From: an uncultured Nitrospirota bacterium
GTDB taxonomy: Bacteria; Nitrospinota; Nitrospinia; CAJXCL01
Assembly: GCA_913051775.1 (NCBI GenBank)
Contig: CAJXCL010000018.1
Coordinates: 1 to 33,498, forward strand
Direction: 5' to 3'
DNA: 33,498 nt
Shown: positions 1-9,298 of the stretch, in pieces
Layout: every line of letters begins with the position of its first letter
Numbering within the stretch: the stretch's first letter is position 1
Made by a program: the position numbers and the translations under genes
The notes under the pieces: generated by a model
The model's database searches: none
What the model was told of the DNA's origin: nothing
Seen by the model: only the letters and a program-made list of their open reading frames with translations

Positions 1-2
1 TG

Positions 3-164
3 ATTGCTCCAACGGAGGCGTTCGGGCAGTTCGTCGCTGACAATATTGGTTATTTAATCCTAACGATAACCGTTTTAACCGAACAATCCTGTATTTCTAA
101 ATCAAACATTGTTTTTGAATCCTTCTCAAATAAGCAGAGTCAAACTTATTGCAGCGTAAATTAG
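3..164 (+). CDS. possible C-terminal fragment of a CDS entering from the left edge (IAPTEAFGQFVADNIGYLILTI...YCSVN*)
   Basis: Open frame from the window edge to a TAG at 162-164, followed 18 nt later by a hairpin/T-tract terminator; no family recognised. Confidence 0.2.
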   Translation: MAPTEAFGQFVADNIGYLILTITVLTEQSCISKSNIVFESFSNKQSQTYCSVN

Positions 165-181
165 GTCCTTTTTTTAAATGC

Positions 182-219
182 AAGGGTTACAGGCATAAAC
201 CACCTGTAGCCCTTTTTTT
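182..219 (+). terminator. Rho-independent terminator
   Basis: AAGGGTTACAGG / CCTGTAGCCCTT stem (one G-U pair) followed by TTTTTTT. Confidence 0.75.
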
Positions 220-342
220 ATGTGGGAATTTGTTACAGAAGTTATCTGCCGATTTAGTTGGTTGTGAGGTTGTCATCTAAATTCATTTAACTTTATTAAA
301 TAGCAGCTTGTTCCATATCAATTGATTCCTTTGTGAAGCCAA

Positions 343-377
343 TAAAAAGGGATAGCACCCTGAAAGATGCTACCCCT
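343..377 (-). terminator. putative Rho-independent terminator reading leftward
   Basis: AGGGATAGCA / TGCTACCCCT arms (one mismatch) with an A-tract (U-tract on the minus strand) at 344-348. Confidence 0.5.
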
Positions 378-518
378 TCTACTGTAACCATTTTGTAACC
401 ACAATTCTAATCCCTACCCAACTCCAGCCAACTTATACAGAACACGTAAATAATTGATTAACAAGGAAAAGCCTCTTATTTCACGATGTTAGAAGGGTTA
501 AATAAAATGCTAAATTTC

Positions 519-575
519 GACTCAAAATCCAGTAGGGGCAACCCTGTGATAGTTCGACTCTCTCCTCCGGCACCA
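519..575 (+). other. 3' fragment of a tRNA-Leu(CAA) gene, putative att scar
   Basis: GACTCAAAATCCAG (anticodon loop CTCAAAA plus 3' stem), variable arm AGGG-GCAA-CCCT, T-arm GATAG-TTCGACT-CTCTC, acceptor 3' strand CTCCGGC-ACCA; no matching GCCGGAG 5' acceptor strand upstream. Confidence 0.7.
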
Positions 576-864
576 TCTTTTTTTTATTCGTTTCATTTTT
601 TAGATTTCTCTTCTCAAAACTCCTGTCTTAAAGTCATGCTCTGTTTTAAAAAAATAAACCAACCTTACCTTAAAAGAAGATAAATTTGTATCGTTTTTTA
701 AGCGTCTGGCAACATTTTTCTACATTTTTTGCTCCTAAACTTATTAAACAGGATGAAATTCCTTACGATTTATCTAATCCAGAAAATATGCCTATAATAG
801 CTATTTCCTTGTTAGTTAAGGAAAAGCCGAATAGTATAAAAATTTGACGGGAATATGAAAAAGT

Positions 865-1839
865 ATGGTTTGTACCCAAAATCAAGAAAAGCTCAAACCT
901 ATGAATGTTAAACTCTCTCCTCATGAATTACGATACAAAACTTTTGGCTCCTTTCTTAAGGAGAAATTCGGTTACTCTGTTTATAAAATAGGTCTAGACG
1001 CGGGATTCAACTGTCCACACAGAAATAATAGCAGAGAAATGGGGGGATGTACTTACTGCAACCCTAAGAGTTTTTCAGCCCCTTCTGCCGATCCTTCTTT
1101 ATCTATTCCAGAACAGATAAAAGGTGGTATGAAATTGCTGAAAAAGCGCTATAAAACTGAGAAATTTATAGCCTACTTTCAGACGCATACAAACACCTTA
1201 GCTTCTGCTGAAAAATTAAGACGTATTTATCAGGAAGCGTTGGAATTTGATGAAATTATCGGAATTTCTATCGGGACACGACCGGACTGCTTATCGGACA
1301 AAACTCTCGATCTTATTCAGGAAGTTTCCCGAAAAACTTTTTTAATTATGGAACTTGGACTCGAGTCCGCCAATGACAAAACTTTAAATAAGATTAACCG
1401 CAATCATACGGTTAAAGATTTTACGATTGCCATTAACAAATTAAAAAAACGATCCATACATACATGCGCTCACATTATTCTTGGGCTGCCCGGAGAAGAT
1501 TTGAGTGATATGATGATAACGGCAAATTATCTGTCATTTGTAGGCGTTGATGGGGTTAAAATCCATCACTTTCATGTTGTAAAAGGGACTGACATGGGAA
1601 AAGACTATTACAAAGAAAAAATCGAAACCTTTACGTTTGAAGAATACATGGCGGTGGTTATCAAGTTTATCGAGCACCTTGACCCCGGGATAATAGTACA
1701 CCGCCTTGTAGGCGACTGCCCCGATGAACTCCTGATCGCACCAAAGTGGAACCTTGGAAAATCTCAAATATTGAAGTCGATAAACGATGAGATAGCGCGG
1801 TTGAACTCCTGGCAAGGGAAGTGCTTAAAAAATAGTTAA
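865..1839 (+). CDS. TIGR01212/YhcC-type radical SAM protein (start may be 901)
   Basis: Protein has RYKTFGSFLKEKFGYSVYKIGLDAGFNCPHR...GGCTYCNPKSFS, typical of this radical SAM family. Confidence 0.88.
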   Translation: MVCTQNQEKLKPMNVKLSPHELRYKTFGSFLKEKFGYSVYKIGLDAGFNCPHRNNSREMGGCTYCNPKSFSAPSADPSLSIPEQIKGGMKLLKKRYKTEKFIAYFQTHTNTLASAEKLRRIYQEALEFDEIIGISIGTRPDCLSDKTLDLIQEVSRKTFLIMELGLESANDKTLNKINRNHTVKDFTIAINKLKKRSIHTCAHIILGLPGEDLSDMMITANYLSFVGVDGVKIHHFHVVKGTDMGKDYYKEKIETFTFEEYMAVVIKFIEHLDPGIIVHRLVGDCPDELLIAPKWNLGKSQILKSINDEIARLNSWQGKCLKNS

Positions 1840-1891
1840 AAAATAACTCAATCATCTAACATTTGGCAAATAACAAATAACTAAAAACAAA

Positions 1892-2308
1892 TTAACTTTC
1901 ACCCGTGACTACTTTAAATCCGGCCGACTTCCAGGAAGAAATTCCTCCTTTTAATTCATAGACCTCCTTAAACTCAAGCATATTCATTAAACGCAACGCG
2001 AGAGATGATCTCGCCCCCTTGTGACAATAAATTAAATATTTTTTCTTTTTGTCCAGGCTATTGAGATTACTTTTAAAATCATTTCCATAAAAATCAATCA
2101 ACCTCGATCCCGGGATATATTCCTTTTCGTGCTCTTTTTTTGTCTTTACATCAATCAAAATAAATTTATTAGTATCAAGTTTTTGTTTAAATTTTTCCAA
2201 TGAAATTCTTATTAATATCCTTTTTTGAGAGGCTTTATTATCGATTTTGTCATTGCAGGCAGAAATGATAACGCAATAGATGAATAGTATAAAGCGTAAT
2301 TTTTTCAT
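1892..2308 (-). CDS. rhodanese-like domain lipoprotein
   Basis: Signal peptide with lipobox-like IISAC; rhodanese-type FILIDVKTKKEHEKEYIPGSRLI...YLIYCHKGARSSLA...LKGGISSWKSAG. Confidence 0.85.
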   Translation of the reverse strand: MKKLRFILFIYCVIISACNDKIDNKASQKRILIRISLEKFKQKLDTNKFILIDVKTKKEHEKEYIPGSRLIDFYGNDFKSNLNSLDKKKKYLIYCHKGARSSLALRLMNMLEFKEVYELKGGISSWKSAGFKVVTGES

Positions 2309-2336
2309 TATTACATCAAACTCTTAAAGTTAACTC

Positions 2337-3809
2337 TCAATCAAGAGTCAATGATTTTCGTTCCGAAATTGCATCATTCATTAAGTTTAGCCATTGTTTA
2401 AAACGTTTTTCAAGTTCAGGCTTATGTCTCGGCTTAAACCACACCCCCTGTTTAGTTTTCGGCCATTCGTCAAGCTGCCCTCTTAGAAGATAGGCAGTAC
2501 CTACAGCTGTTGCTTCATACTCTGCCGGTCTGTGAATCGGAATTCCGTTAAGATCCGCAAGCTTCTGGCACAATCCATTTAATCCTGACAATCCGCCACT
2601 GATGAGAATTTTTTCAGGTGGAGAGAATAGTTTCTGCATTTCATCCATATTGACACGCAATAGAAACACTATGCTTTCAATCACACCAACAATTTTCTCC
2701 CAATTTTTTCTATTCCCGGAAAATCGTGATTGAAAATCAGGAATCCAGAATGGCGTTCCAAGACCTGAGACTCCGTTAAGAAACAAAGGAGGAGACTTAG
2801 CGTTTTTTAGCCATTCCGGTAATTGTTGTTTTGTCTTTACCGGATTATCGATTCCCAACTCCTCCTCCACTTTTGCCAGTGCGCTCCCTGCTCCGTTAAC
2901 TGTCCCCTCCAACACATATGTTATCTCATTTCCATCTTGCAATACAATGCTTGTAAGTAGTTTGGATGAACCAACGGTATACTCTTTGAAAGGACGTTGC
3001 ACAAAAGCTCCGGTTCCAATATTTATATAAGCGGTTTCCGGCTTTGGGCGGCCATAAGCAAACAACGCTGCAGATTGATCACCTGTTACTATTTGTAAAG
3101 GAATTTTCTTCCCGGACACGATAATATCCCCAAAACAATATCGAGTGGGAACACATCGAGGCAGCGGCCTATCCGGAAGTTCAAACAAATTAAGCAGTTC
3201 TTGATCCCAATTCAAGGATTGTAAATTCCACAAAAGCGTTCGTGACGCATTTACCGGGTCAGCCAACAAAGGATGTTGATCCAGCAGTCGAAATAAGAGA
3301 AAACTTGCCATCGGCCCCCAGGATAGACGTTTGTCTTCATCTGCTTTTTTTACAGCTGGCAAATTTTCTAAGCACCATCTCAGCTTGCTCACACCATAGT
3401 GCGCAGTCGGAAAAAGACCGGTTTTTTGATGAATTGTTGTCTCATACCGCAAAAACCGCCCTATCCACAAAGCAGCGCGCCTGTCCTGCCAGCTTATGAT
3501 TGGAGACAGCGCCTCACCGGTTTTATTATCCCAGCAAGTTATATTAGAACGCTGGGTTGAAAGACCGGCGGCAACAATGTCTTTAGCTCGATTTCCAACC
3601 GCGTCAACCGACTTTTTGATGGCATGTTCAACCGACAAAACCATCTTCTCCGAATCATGTTCTACCCAAGTCTCTTTTGGGTTAGCAGTACTGACTTTCT
3701 CAGATTCATGGGTTAAAACCTCGCCTTGCCGGTTGAATATTAACACGCGACTGGTATGACCTCCCTGATCAATGGTAAGAAACAAATCTTTTGCAGGCAT
3801 ATTTGTCAC
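2337..3809 (-). CDS. FGGY-family carbohydrate kinase (glycerol kinase-like; substrate not determined)
   Basis: LFLTIDQGGHTSRVLIFN N-terminus, ITGDQSAALFAYG-like and ISGGLSGLNGLCQKLADLNGIPIHRPAEYEATAVGTAYL C-terminal FGGY motifs. Confidence 0.85.
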   Translation of the reverse strand: MTNMPAKDLFLTIDQGGHTSRVLIFNRQGEVLTHESEKVSTANPKETWVEHDSEKMVLSVEHAIKKSVDAVGNRAKDIVAAGLSTQRSNITCWDNKTGEALSPIISWQDRRAALWIGRFLRYETTIHQKTGLFPTAHYGVSKLRWCLENLPAVKKADEDKRLSWGPMASFLLFRLLDQHPLLADPVNASRTLLWNLQSLNWDQELLNLFELPDRPLPRCVPTRYCFGDIIVSGKKIPLQIVTGDQSAALFAYGRPKPETAYINIGTGAFVQRPFKEYTVGSSKLLTSIVLQDGNEITYVLEGTVNGAGSALAKVEEELGIDNPVKTKQQLPEWLKNAKSPPLFLNGVSGLGTPFWIPDFQSRFSGNRKNWEKIVGVIESIVFLLRVNMDEMQKLFSPPEKILISGGLSGLNGLCQKLADLNGIPIHRPAEYEATAVGTAYLLRGQLDEWPKTKQGVWFKPRHKPELEKRFKQWLNLMNDAISERKSLTLD

Positions 3810-3820
3810 CCTATTTCCTT

Positions 3821-4268
3821 TTAATTAGCCATAGCTTTTTTCGAGAAGTTGTTTAATGCATTCTTGATTTTACTAATAACTTTTTCACATCCTGAAATGT
3901 TATGGCGCTCTGCAATGTAATCTGGATTATTATAACTCAGCCACACCTGACCTTTATCGCCTTCCCAGGCTAACGCTTTCTGGGGAAGATCAATTGCAGC
4001 GCTCTATCCACACTGCATTAATGGTGTCCTCTTGGGTTACCGAATATCAATAATTCCGTTGGGCGCAGCTTCAAAACCCCACATTCTTAGCTCCTCCCGT
4101 GTGATTAACCCTTTTGAAAATAGTCATTTTTTTTTCAAAACCGATTCAAGACGGTCTATGGTTGTTTTAACATCATATGAACTTTTAAGGCTGATCAAAC
4201 TTGTCATCAGCATAAACCGGTAAAACAAATAAGATCAAAACTACAACTGCAAATAATAAAATTCGCAT
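3821..4268 (-). pseudogene. DUF302-domain protein, degraded
   Basis: AAGGAGG ribosome-binding site and signal peptide MRILLFAVVVLILFVLPVYADDKFDQ, then frameshifted pieces SLKSSYDVKTTIDRLESVLKKK, TIFKRVNHTGGAKNVG, LLIFGNP and TPLMQCG*SAAIDLPQKALAWEGDKGQVWLSYNNPDYIAERH. Confidence 0.8.
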
Positions 4269-4315
4269 AAAAAACCTCCTTAATTATAAAGTTTTAAGTG
4301 ATCTAAAGTTATGGA

Positions 4316-4350
4316 TCAATTGAAGCTCTACTACAGGGAGCTTCAATTGT
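4316..4350. repeat. short palindromic intergenic repeat
   Basis: CAATTGAAGCTC...GGAGCTTCAATTG palindrome; ends match other family members in the window. Confidence 0.7.
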
Positions 4351-4394
4351 GGTAGAAGAGCCTCTCCGCTTTATGCATTTTAGGTGCTTTTCCT

Positions 4395-4814
4395 TTAGTC
4401 ATTTGCCTCATCAACCGATTTTCGTAATTTTTTCTTCTTTGCCTGCAAATGTTTTTCTTTTAAAACTTTCTCTTTTGCCCTTTTTGAGCGCTTTCTTTTT
4501 TGCCGTCTGATTTTTTCTATTCGCTGTTGTTCCACACTTTTTTTACCTTTTATCAGGATGTCTATTTTACTACATAGAGATAGTCTAGCGTAATAGCGGT
4601 TTAATGCTTGTGAGCGTCCCTTCCGGCATTTGACCTCTATTCCCGTGGGAAGGTGTTTGAGGTAAACGCAGGTTGAAGTCTTATTTACATTCTGCCCTCC
4701 CCTGCCGCCGGAACGTATAAATGATTCCTTGACATCCTTTTCATAAATACTAAGGCTTCTCATCTTTTCCTTAAGTGCCTGTTCTTTTTTTTTACTGATA
4801 AAAGGATTGGCCAT
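4395..4814 (-). CDS. small class-I peptide chain release factor-like protein (GGQ domain only)
   Basis: SGGRGGQNVNKTSTCVYLKHLPTGIEVKCRKGRSQALNR plus lysine/arginine-rich C-terminal tail; no codon-recognition domain. Confidence 0.88.
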   Translation of the reverse strand: MANPFISKKKEQALKEKMRSLSIYEKDVKESFIRSGGRGGQNVNKTSTCVYLKHLPTGIEVKCRKGRSQALNRYYARLSLCSKIDILIKGKKSVEQQRIEKIRRQKRKRSKRAKEKVLKEKHLQAKKKKLRKSVDEAND

Positions 4815-4971
4815 TGGTAAAAGCTTTCAGCAATCGGCTTTCAGTGTTCAGTTTTTTTGCCGACCACAGTCCGCTAATAACTGAAAGCTAATTTTATTAT
4901 TGTTGATGCTCGTTCTTCTTTATATTGCTAAATAACAAATTCGGTAAATCCAGCTTATCCTGTCAAATAAG

Positions 4972-5730
4972 CTAAAAAAAATTAACGTAATACTCGATTA
5001 TTTCGTTACCGAGGAAGATGGACAGGATGGCTCCGGCGGCCAGGTAAGGACCAAATGGAATTTTGGTTTTTCGGCCTCCTTTTTTCAGAATAATCATTGC
5101 TATTCCTATAACTGAACCGATTAACGAACCAAGAAAAATTGTAAGAAAGACTTTTTCCCACCCTAAGAAGGTGCCTAACATCGCAATCATTTTTATGTCC
5201 CCACCTCCCATTCCTCCCGGGTAGATTAGAGCCATTAAGAGGAGTAATCCGCTTCCTCCCAGCAGACCAATCAAAGCGCTTATTATGGAATGGGGTAGAA
5301 AAAAATATGATAGAACAAGGCCTATCGGTATGCCGGGTAGTGTAATAACATTAGGGATAATTTTATGGTCTATATCTATAAATGAAATGATGATCAAAGA
5401 TGTGACTAACAGGGTGTAGATAATGGTAATAGGAAAGTCAAACCTCATGTAAACCAGGAGATAAAATATCCCGGTTAAAAGTTCTACCGTCGGATACCGC
5501 CAGCTAATTTTACCTTGACAGTACCGGCACTTCCTTTTTAAAAAGACGAAACTTAGCAGAGGGATATTGTCTAAAATAGCAAGCCGAGTTTTACAGGTAG
5601 GACAATATGAACCTGGACGAACAATGGAAAGCCGAAGAGGAATTCTGTAAATGCATACATTGGAAAAGCTTCCCATGACAGCGCCAACAATAAAAGCAGA
5701 AAACAATGTGAAGATATACCAGGTATCCAT
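4972..5730 (-). CDS. pilD: prepilin peptidase (A24 family, PilD/GspO type)
   Basis: GSFSNVCIYRIP, paired CPTCK/CRYCQ cysteines, FIDIDHKIIPNVIT, GGGDIKMIAMLG. Confidence 0.93.
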   Translation of the reverse strand: MDTWYIFTLFSAFIVGAVMGSFSNVCIYRIPLRLSIVRPGSYCPTCKTRLAILDNIPLLSFVFLKRKCRYCQGKISWRYPTVELLTGIFYLLVYMRFDFPITIIYTLLVTSLIIISFIDIDHKIIPNVITLPGIPIGLVLSYFFLPHSIISALIGLLGGSGLLLLMALIYPGGMGGGDIKMIAMLGTFLGWEKVFLTIFLGSLIGSVIGIAMIILKKGGRKTKIPFGPYLAAGAILSIFLGNEIIEYYVNFF

Positions 5731-5738
5731 TTAGAGAT

Positions 5739-6788
5739 TTATTTTCCGGATTTTCCCTTTTTTTCTTCTTTTGCCGGTTCAGTGCCAATCACAGGAAGCT
5801 TTAAAACCGTTCTTATCTTTGTTTCAATCTCACTGGCAATATCATTATTTTCTTTTAAAAATGTTTTTGCGTTATCTCGCCCCTGTCCCATTCGAGTTTC
5901 GTTGTAAGAAAACCACGTGCCACTTCTGTTAATAATATTATTTGTTAGCGCAAGATCTATCAGTTCGCCATATTTTGAGATTCCTTCTCCGAATATTATG
6001 TCAAATTCAGCATCTTTAAAAGGTGGCGCGATTTTGTTTTTAACGATTCTTGCCCTGGTTCTGTTTCCTATAGTATCCTGTCCGGATTTAATTGTAGCTA
6101 TTCTGCGAATATCAAGCCTGACGGAACAGTAAAATTTAAGCGCGTTTCCACCTGTAGTAGTTTCTGGATTACCGAACATGACACCGATTTTCATCCGAAT
6201 CTGGTTAATAAAAATCAATGCTGTTTTTGATTTACTGATAATTGCGGTTAATTTTCTCATTGCCTGGGACATCAGCCTTGCCTGCAAGCCCATGTGGGAA
6301 TCTCCCATGTCTCCTTCCAGTTCAGCTCTTGGAACAAGAGCAGCGACAGAATCAACAACAATTAGATCTACAGCTCCACTCCTAACAAGTACCTCAACTA
6401 TTTCCAGCGCCTGTTCACCGGTATCCGGCTGTGAAATTAGTAGATCATCTGTATTAACCCCGAGCTTTTTTGCGTAAACAGGGTCAAGGGCATGTTCGGC
6501 ATCCACAAAAGCGGCAACACCCTTTTTTTTCTGGCTCTCAGCCGCAATATGGAGCGCTAAAGTTGTCTTGCCGGAAGATTCCGGGCCATAAATTTCTATA
6601 ATCCTACCCCGCGGTATTCCCCCAACTCCTAAAGCGGAATCCAGGCAGATGGAACCGGTTGGAATAGTCAAAATGTTCCTGTCGATTGCTGTAGCGCCGA
6701 GTTTCATTATGGATCCTTTGCCAAATTGGCGTTCGATTTGAGCGAATGCTAAATCCAATGCTTTTTCTTTTCCCTCTTTGCCAGCCAT
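5739..6788 (-). CDS. recA: recombinase RecA
   Basis: [35 protein letters not shown] Walker A, full-length 349 aa. Confidence 0.98.
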   Translation of the reverse strand: MAGKEGKEKALDLAFAQIERQFGKGSIMKLGATAIDRNILTIPTGSICLDSALGVGGIPRGRIIEIYGPESSGKTTLALHIAAESQKKKGVAAFVDAEHALDPVYAKKLGVNTDDLLISQPDTGEQALEIVEVLVRSGAVDLIVVDSVAALVPRAELEGDMGDSHMGLQARLMSQAMRKLTAIISKSKTALIFINQIRMKIGVMFGNPETTTGGNALKFYCSVRLDIRRIATIKSGQDTIGNRTRARIVKNKIAPPFKDAEFDIIFGEGISKYGELIDLALTNNIINRSGTWFSYNETRMGQGRDNAKTFLKENNDIASEIETKIRTVLKLPVIGTEPAKEEKKGKSGK

Positions 6789-6863
6789 CTTAATTACTCC
6801 TTTAAAAAGTTGTTAGAACTTAAAAATATAAATTACACAGATTTTTCTAATCGCTGAAAACTG

Positions 6864-7439
6864 TTAAACTGCCTTTTTAAGATTAAAAGTATGCAAAACA
6901 GAATATTCAGGCCCGGAAGGCTTTAAATCGCTTTTAATGAGTTTAAAACATGTTACACAAATATCATCGCAGGAAACATTTTTTTCTTTATGAAGCATTC
7001 GGATAAAATCTTTTTTTCCTTTTGATGATTTTATCCGACCGATAGTAAGGTGAGGAGTGAATTTTCGACTTTCCCGTTGAAATCCTATTTTTTGTAGTTG
7101 AAGCTCAATATTTTCTACTAACTTATAAAGCTGTCCGTCCGGATCAGAAAATCCCAACCATAAAACCCTAGGATAATTTAGATTTGGGAAACCACCGGTT
7201 TCTGTTGTTTTTAAAGTAAATGAATTCACCCCCTGCCCTGCCTCTTTTAAACATTTTTTTGCCCCTTCAATTTGTTCTTCAGTAATATTGCCGAGAAACT
7301 TAAGAGTGAGGTGAAGATTCGAGGGTTTTACCCATCGTATAGGCGCTCTGATTTGCTTAAATCTATCCTGTATATTTTCTACCATATTTTGAACAGCAGG
7401 CGGTATTGAAATTGCGATAAAAGCCCTGATTAAATCCAT
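6864..7439 (-). CDS. thpR: RNA 2',3'-cyclic phosphodiesterase (2H family, LigT/ThpR)
   Basis: IRAFIAISIPPAVQ, HLTLKFLG and HLTIGRIK HxT motifs. Confidence 0.93.
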   Translation of the reverse strand: MDLIRAFIAISIPPAVQNMVENIQDRFKQIRAPIRWVKPSNLHLTLKFLGNITEEQIEGAKKCLKEAGQGVNSFTLKTTETGGFPNLNYPRVLWLGFSDPDGQLYKLVENIELQLQKIGFQRESRKFTPHLTIGRIKSSKGKKDFIRMLHKEKNVSCDDICVTCFKLIKSDLKPSGPEYSVLHTFNLKKAV

Positions 7440-7574
7440 TTTATTAGATCTAACAGATTACACTAATAGAAACAGCGCAACGAATCCTCACCGAAATATA
7501 TATTATTTTACTTATTGAGATTTACTTGTTATTTGCAATTTGATATTTGGAATTTCTCTCTTTACCCTATTGGG

Positions 7575-8051
7575 TTACAGGATACCATAAACATAGATTT
7601 GTAAAAGAACATTTGTAAGAATCCCGGCGAAAAGATCGTCTGCCATTATGCCCATTCCCCCTTCAATCTTTTCCAGCTTCTTTATTGGTTTTAATATATC
7701 AAATATCCTGAACAACACGAAAGCCGCTATTATCAGCTCAATTTTTTTTGGAATAAAAATTAAAGAAAACATCATGCCGGAAATTTCATCAATGACAATT
7801 TTCCCATCGTCTTTTTTACCGAAAACTTTCTCCGCACGATCTGAAATCTGTATGCCTACAAAAAATAAAACGAATGTAATAAAGACATAAAAGAGCGGCT
7901 GAAGTTCTAAAAACTGATAATAGAAAACAATGCCCCAGAGGGAACCCAGGGTACCGGATGCAAAAGGGAAATAACCGACATAAGCTCCAGTGGCAATAAA
8001 GACGATAATCTTATCGGAGAAATCAAACTTACCTGCTTTTTTGATTTTCAA
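7575..8051 (-). CDS. pgpA: phosphatidylglycerophosphatase A
   Basis: GYFPFASGTLGSLWG, VIDEISGMMFSLIF, FRIFDILKPIKKLEK...GGMGIMADDLFAG. Confidence 0.92.
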   Translation of the reverse strand: MKIKKAGKFDFSDKIIVFIATGAYVGYFPFASGTLGSLWGIVFYYQFLELQPLFYVFITFVLFFVGIQISDRAEKVFGKKDDGKIVIDEISGMMFSLIFIPKKIELIIAAFVLFRIFDILKPIKKLEKIEGGMGIMADDLFAGILTNVLLQIYVYGIL

Positions 8052-8231
8052 ATGTCGATATCATAGCTATATCGAATAATAGGGTCAAGAATAAAAAGTT
8101 TTGACAAAATAATAAAGTTCCCTTCATGTTGCATTTATAAACCATTTAACTCAAAACTGTAAAGTTGCTACTATTTTTTCCATTTTTAATGCGAAACATG
8201 TAAGATAATGTTTTTTTTGCTATAATTAATC

Positions 8232-8284
8232 ATTGAATATTCCCCGTAGCAAGCTGCGGGGAATGCGTTCGCTAAACACTTTCA
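8232..8284. repeat. palindromic intergenic repeat adjoining tRNA-Gly
   Basis: ATTCCCCGTAGCAAGCTGCGGGGAAT palindrome plus GCGTTCGCTAAACACTTTCA tail shared with 9991-10043. Confidence 0.7.
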
Positions 8285-8285
8285 G

Positions 8286-8361
8286 GCGGGAGTAGCTCAG
8301 TTGGTAGAGTGTCAGCTTCCCAAGCTGAATGTCGCGGGTTCGAGCCCCGTCTCCCGCTCCA
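8286..8361 (+). tRNA. tRNA-Gly (anticodon CCC)
   Basis: Cloverleaf: acceptor GCGGGAG/CTCCCGC-TCCA, anticodon stem TCAGC-TTCCCAA-GCTGA, T-loop GGTTCGAGCC; encoded CCA. Confidence 0.97.
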
Positions 8362-8391
8362 AGAATATTGACTGTCTGAGGTATTGAATTT

Positions 8392-9255
8392 ATGACTAAA
8401 GAGCACGCTGACTTGCACTTGCACACCACCTTTTCTGATGGCTTTTTATCTCCTGAAGACGTTTTAAAAAACGCCTTCATACACCGTCTGAAAGCCATTT
8501 CTATTACCGATCATGAAACTGTTGAAGGTGTTGCTATAGCTGTTTCAGAAGCTAAGCAATACGGTATTGAAGTTATTCCAGGTATTGAACTAAGCGCTTC
8601 AACTGTGGCTGGAGAAATTCACCTTTTGGGATATTTTATTGACTACCAGGATGTCACGTTACAAAAGACCCTGGCTGAGCTAAAGAAAAAAAGGGAAAAC
8701 AGGTTAAAAAAGATCGTAAATAACCTGAGTGCACAGGATGTACATGTAGATTTTGATGCTCTATTGAAATTTGCGGGTCCCGGGACTATGGGTCGCCTGC
8801 ACCTTGCTCATTTTCTTTGTAGAAATAAAATTGTTTCCCATATCTATGAAGCATTTGACAAATATATAAGTTCCGACAAACCGGCTTATGAAAAAGTAGA
8901 TGCCTTAACCCCTCAGGAGGCTATTAAATTGATATTAAGTGCAGGGGGTATACCTGTTCTTGCTCATCCGGAGTCAAAACATCTGGATGATTTAATCCGT
9001 TCTTTAACTTCAATAGGCTTAAAAGGGCTGGAAGTCTATCATTCAAAATTTGACAAAAAGGATTCGCAATGCCTTTTAGCTATGGCAAGAAAACACGATC
9101 TTTTAGTAACCGGGGGGTCTGATTGTCATGGAGAGGGAAAGTTGATCCCTCTGATCGGAAAGATAAAACTGCCATATGCTTATGTGGAAAAACTAAAAAA
9201 TCATGCGGGAATTAATTACTCTGTTCTGAAAACTTATAAAACTGAGCATTTTTAG
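8392..9255 (+). CDS. PHP-domain phosphoesterase (nucleoside 3',5'-bisphosphate phosphatase/RNase AM-like)
   Basis: HADLHLHTTFSDG, ISITDHETVEG, VIPGIELSAS, IPVLAHPE, VTGGSDCHG. Confidence 0.92.
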   Translation: MTKEHADLHLHTTFSDGFLSPEDVLKNAFIHRLKAISITDHETVEGVAIAVSEAKQYGIEVIPGIELSASTVAGEIHLLGYFIDYQDVTLQKTLAELKKKRENRLKKIVNNLSAQDVHVDFDALLKFAGPGTMGRLHLAHFLCRNKIVSHIYEAFDKYISSDKPAYEKVDALTPQEAIKLILSAGGIPVLAHPESKHLDDLIRSLTSIGLKGLEVYHSKFDKKDSQCLLAMARKHDLLVTGGSDCHGEGKLIPLIGKIKLPYAYVEKLKNHAGINYSVLKTYKTEHF

Positions 9256-9298
9256 CAAAGCTGAACTCAAAGCCAAGCTTAGCTTCGTAGCTCTGCAA
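9254..9298. repeat. 45-bp dispersed repeat, inverted relative to copy at 31768-31812
   Basis: Reverse complement matches 31768-31812 at 42/45 positions by eye. Confidence 0.8.

Noticed and set aside
486-683. 65-aa plus-strand ORF
   Set aside because: It reads through the tRNA-Leu fragment and has low-complexity composition; not a credible gene.
8226-8498. 90-aa minus ORF with GDGARTRDIQLGKLTLYQLSYSR
   Set aside because: This is the familiar artefact of translating a tRNA gene antisense (tRNA-Gly at 8286-8361); it also overlaps the PHP gene.
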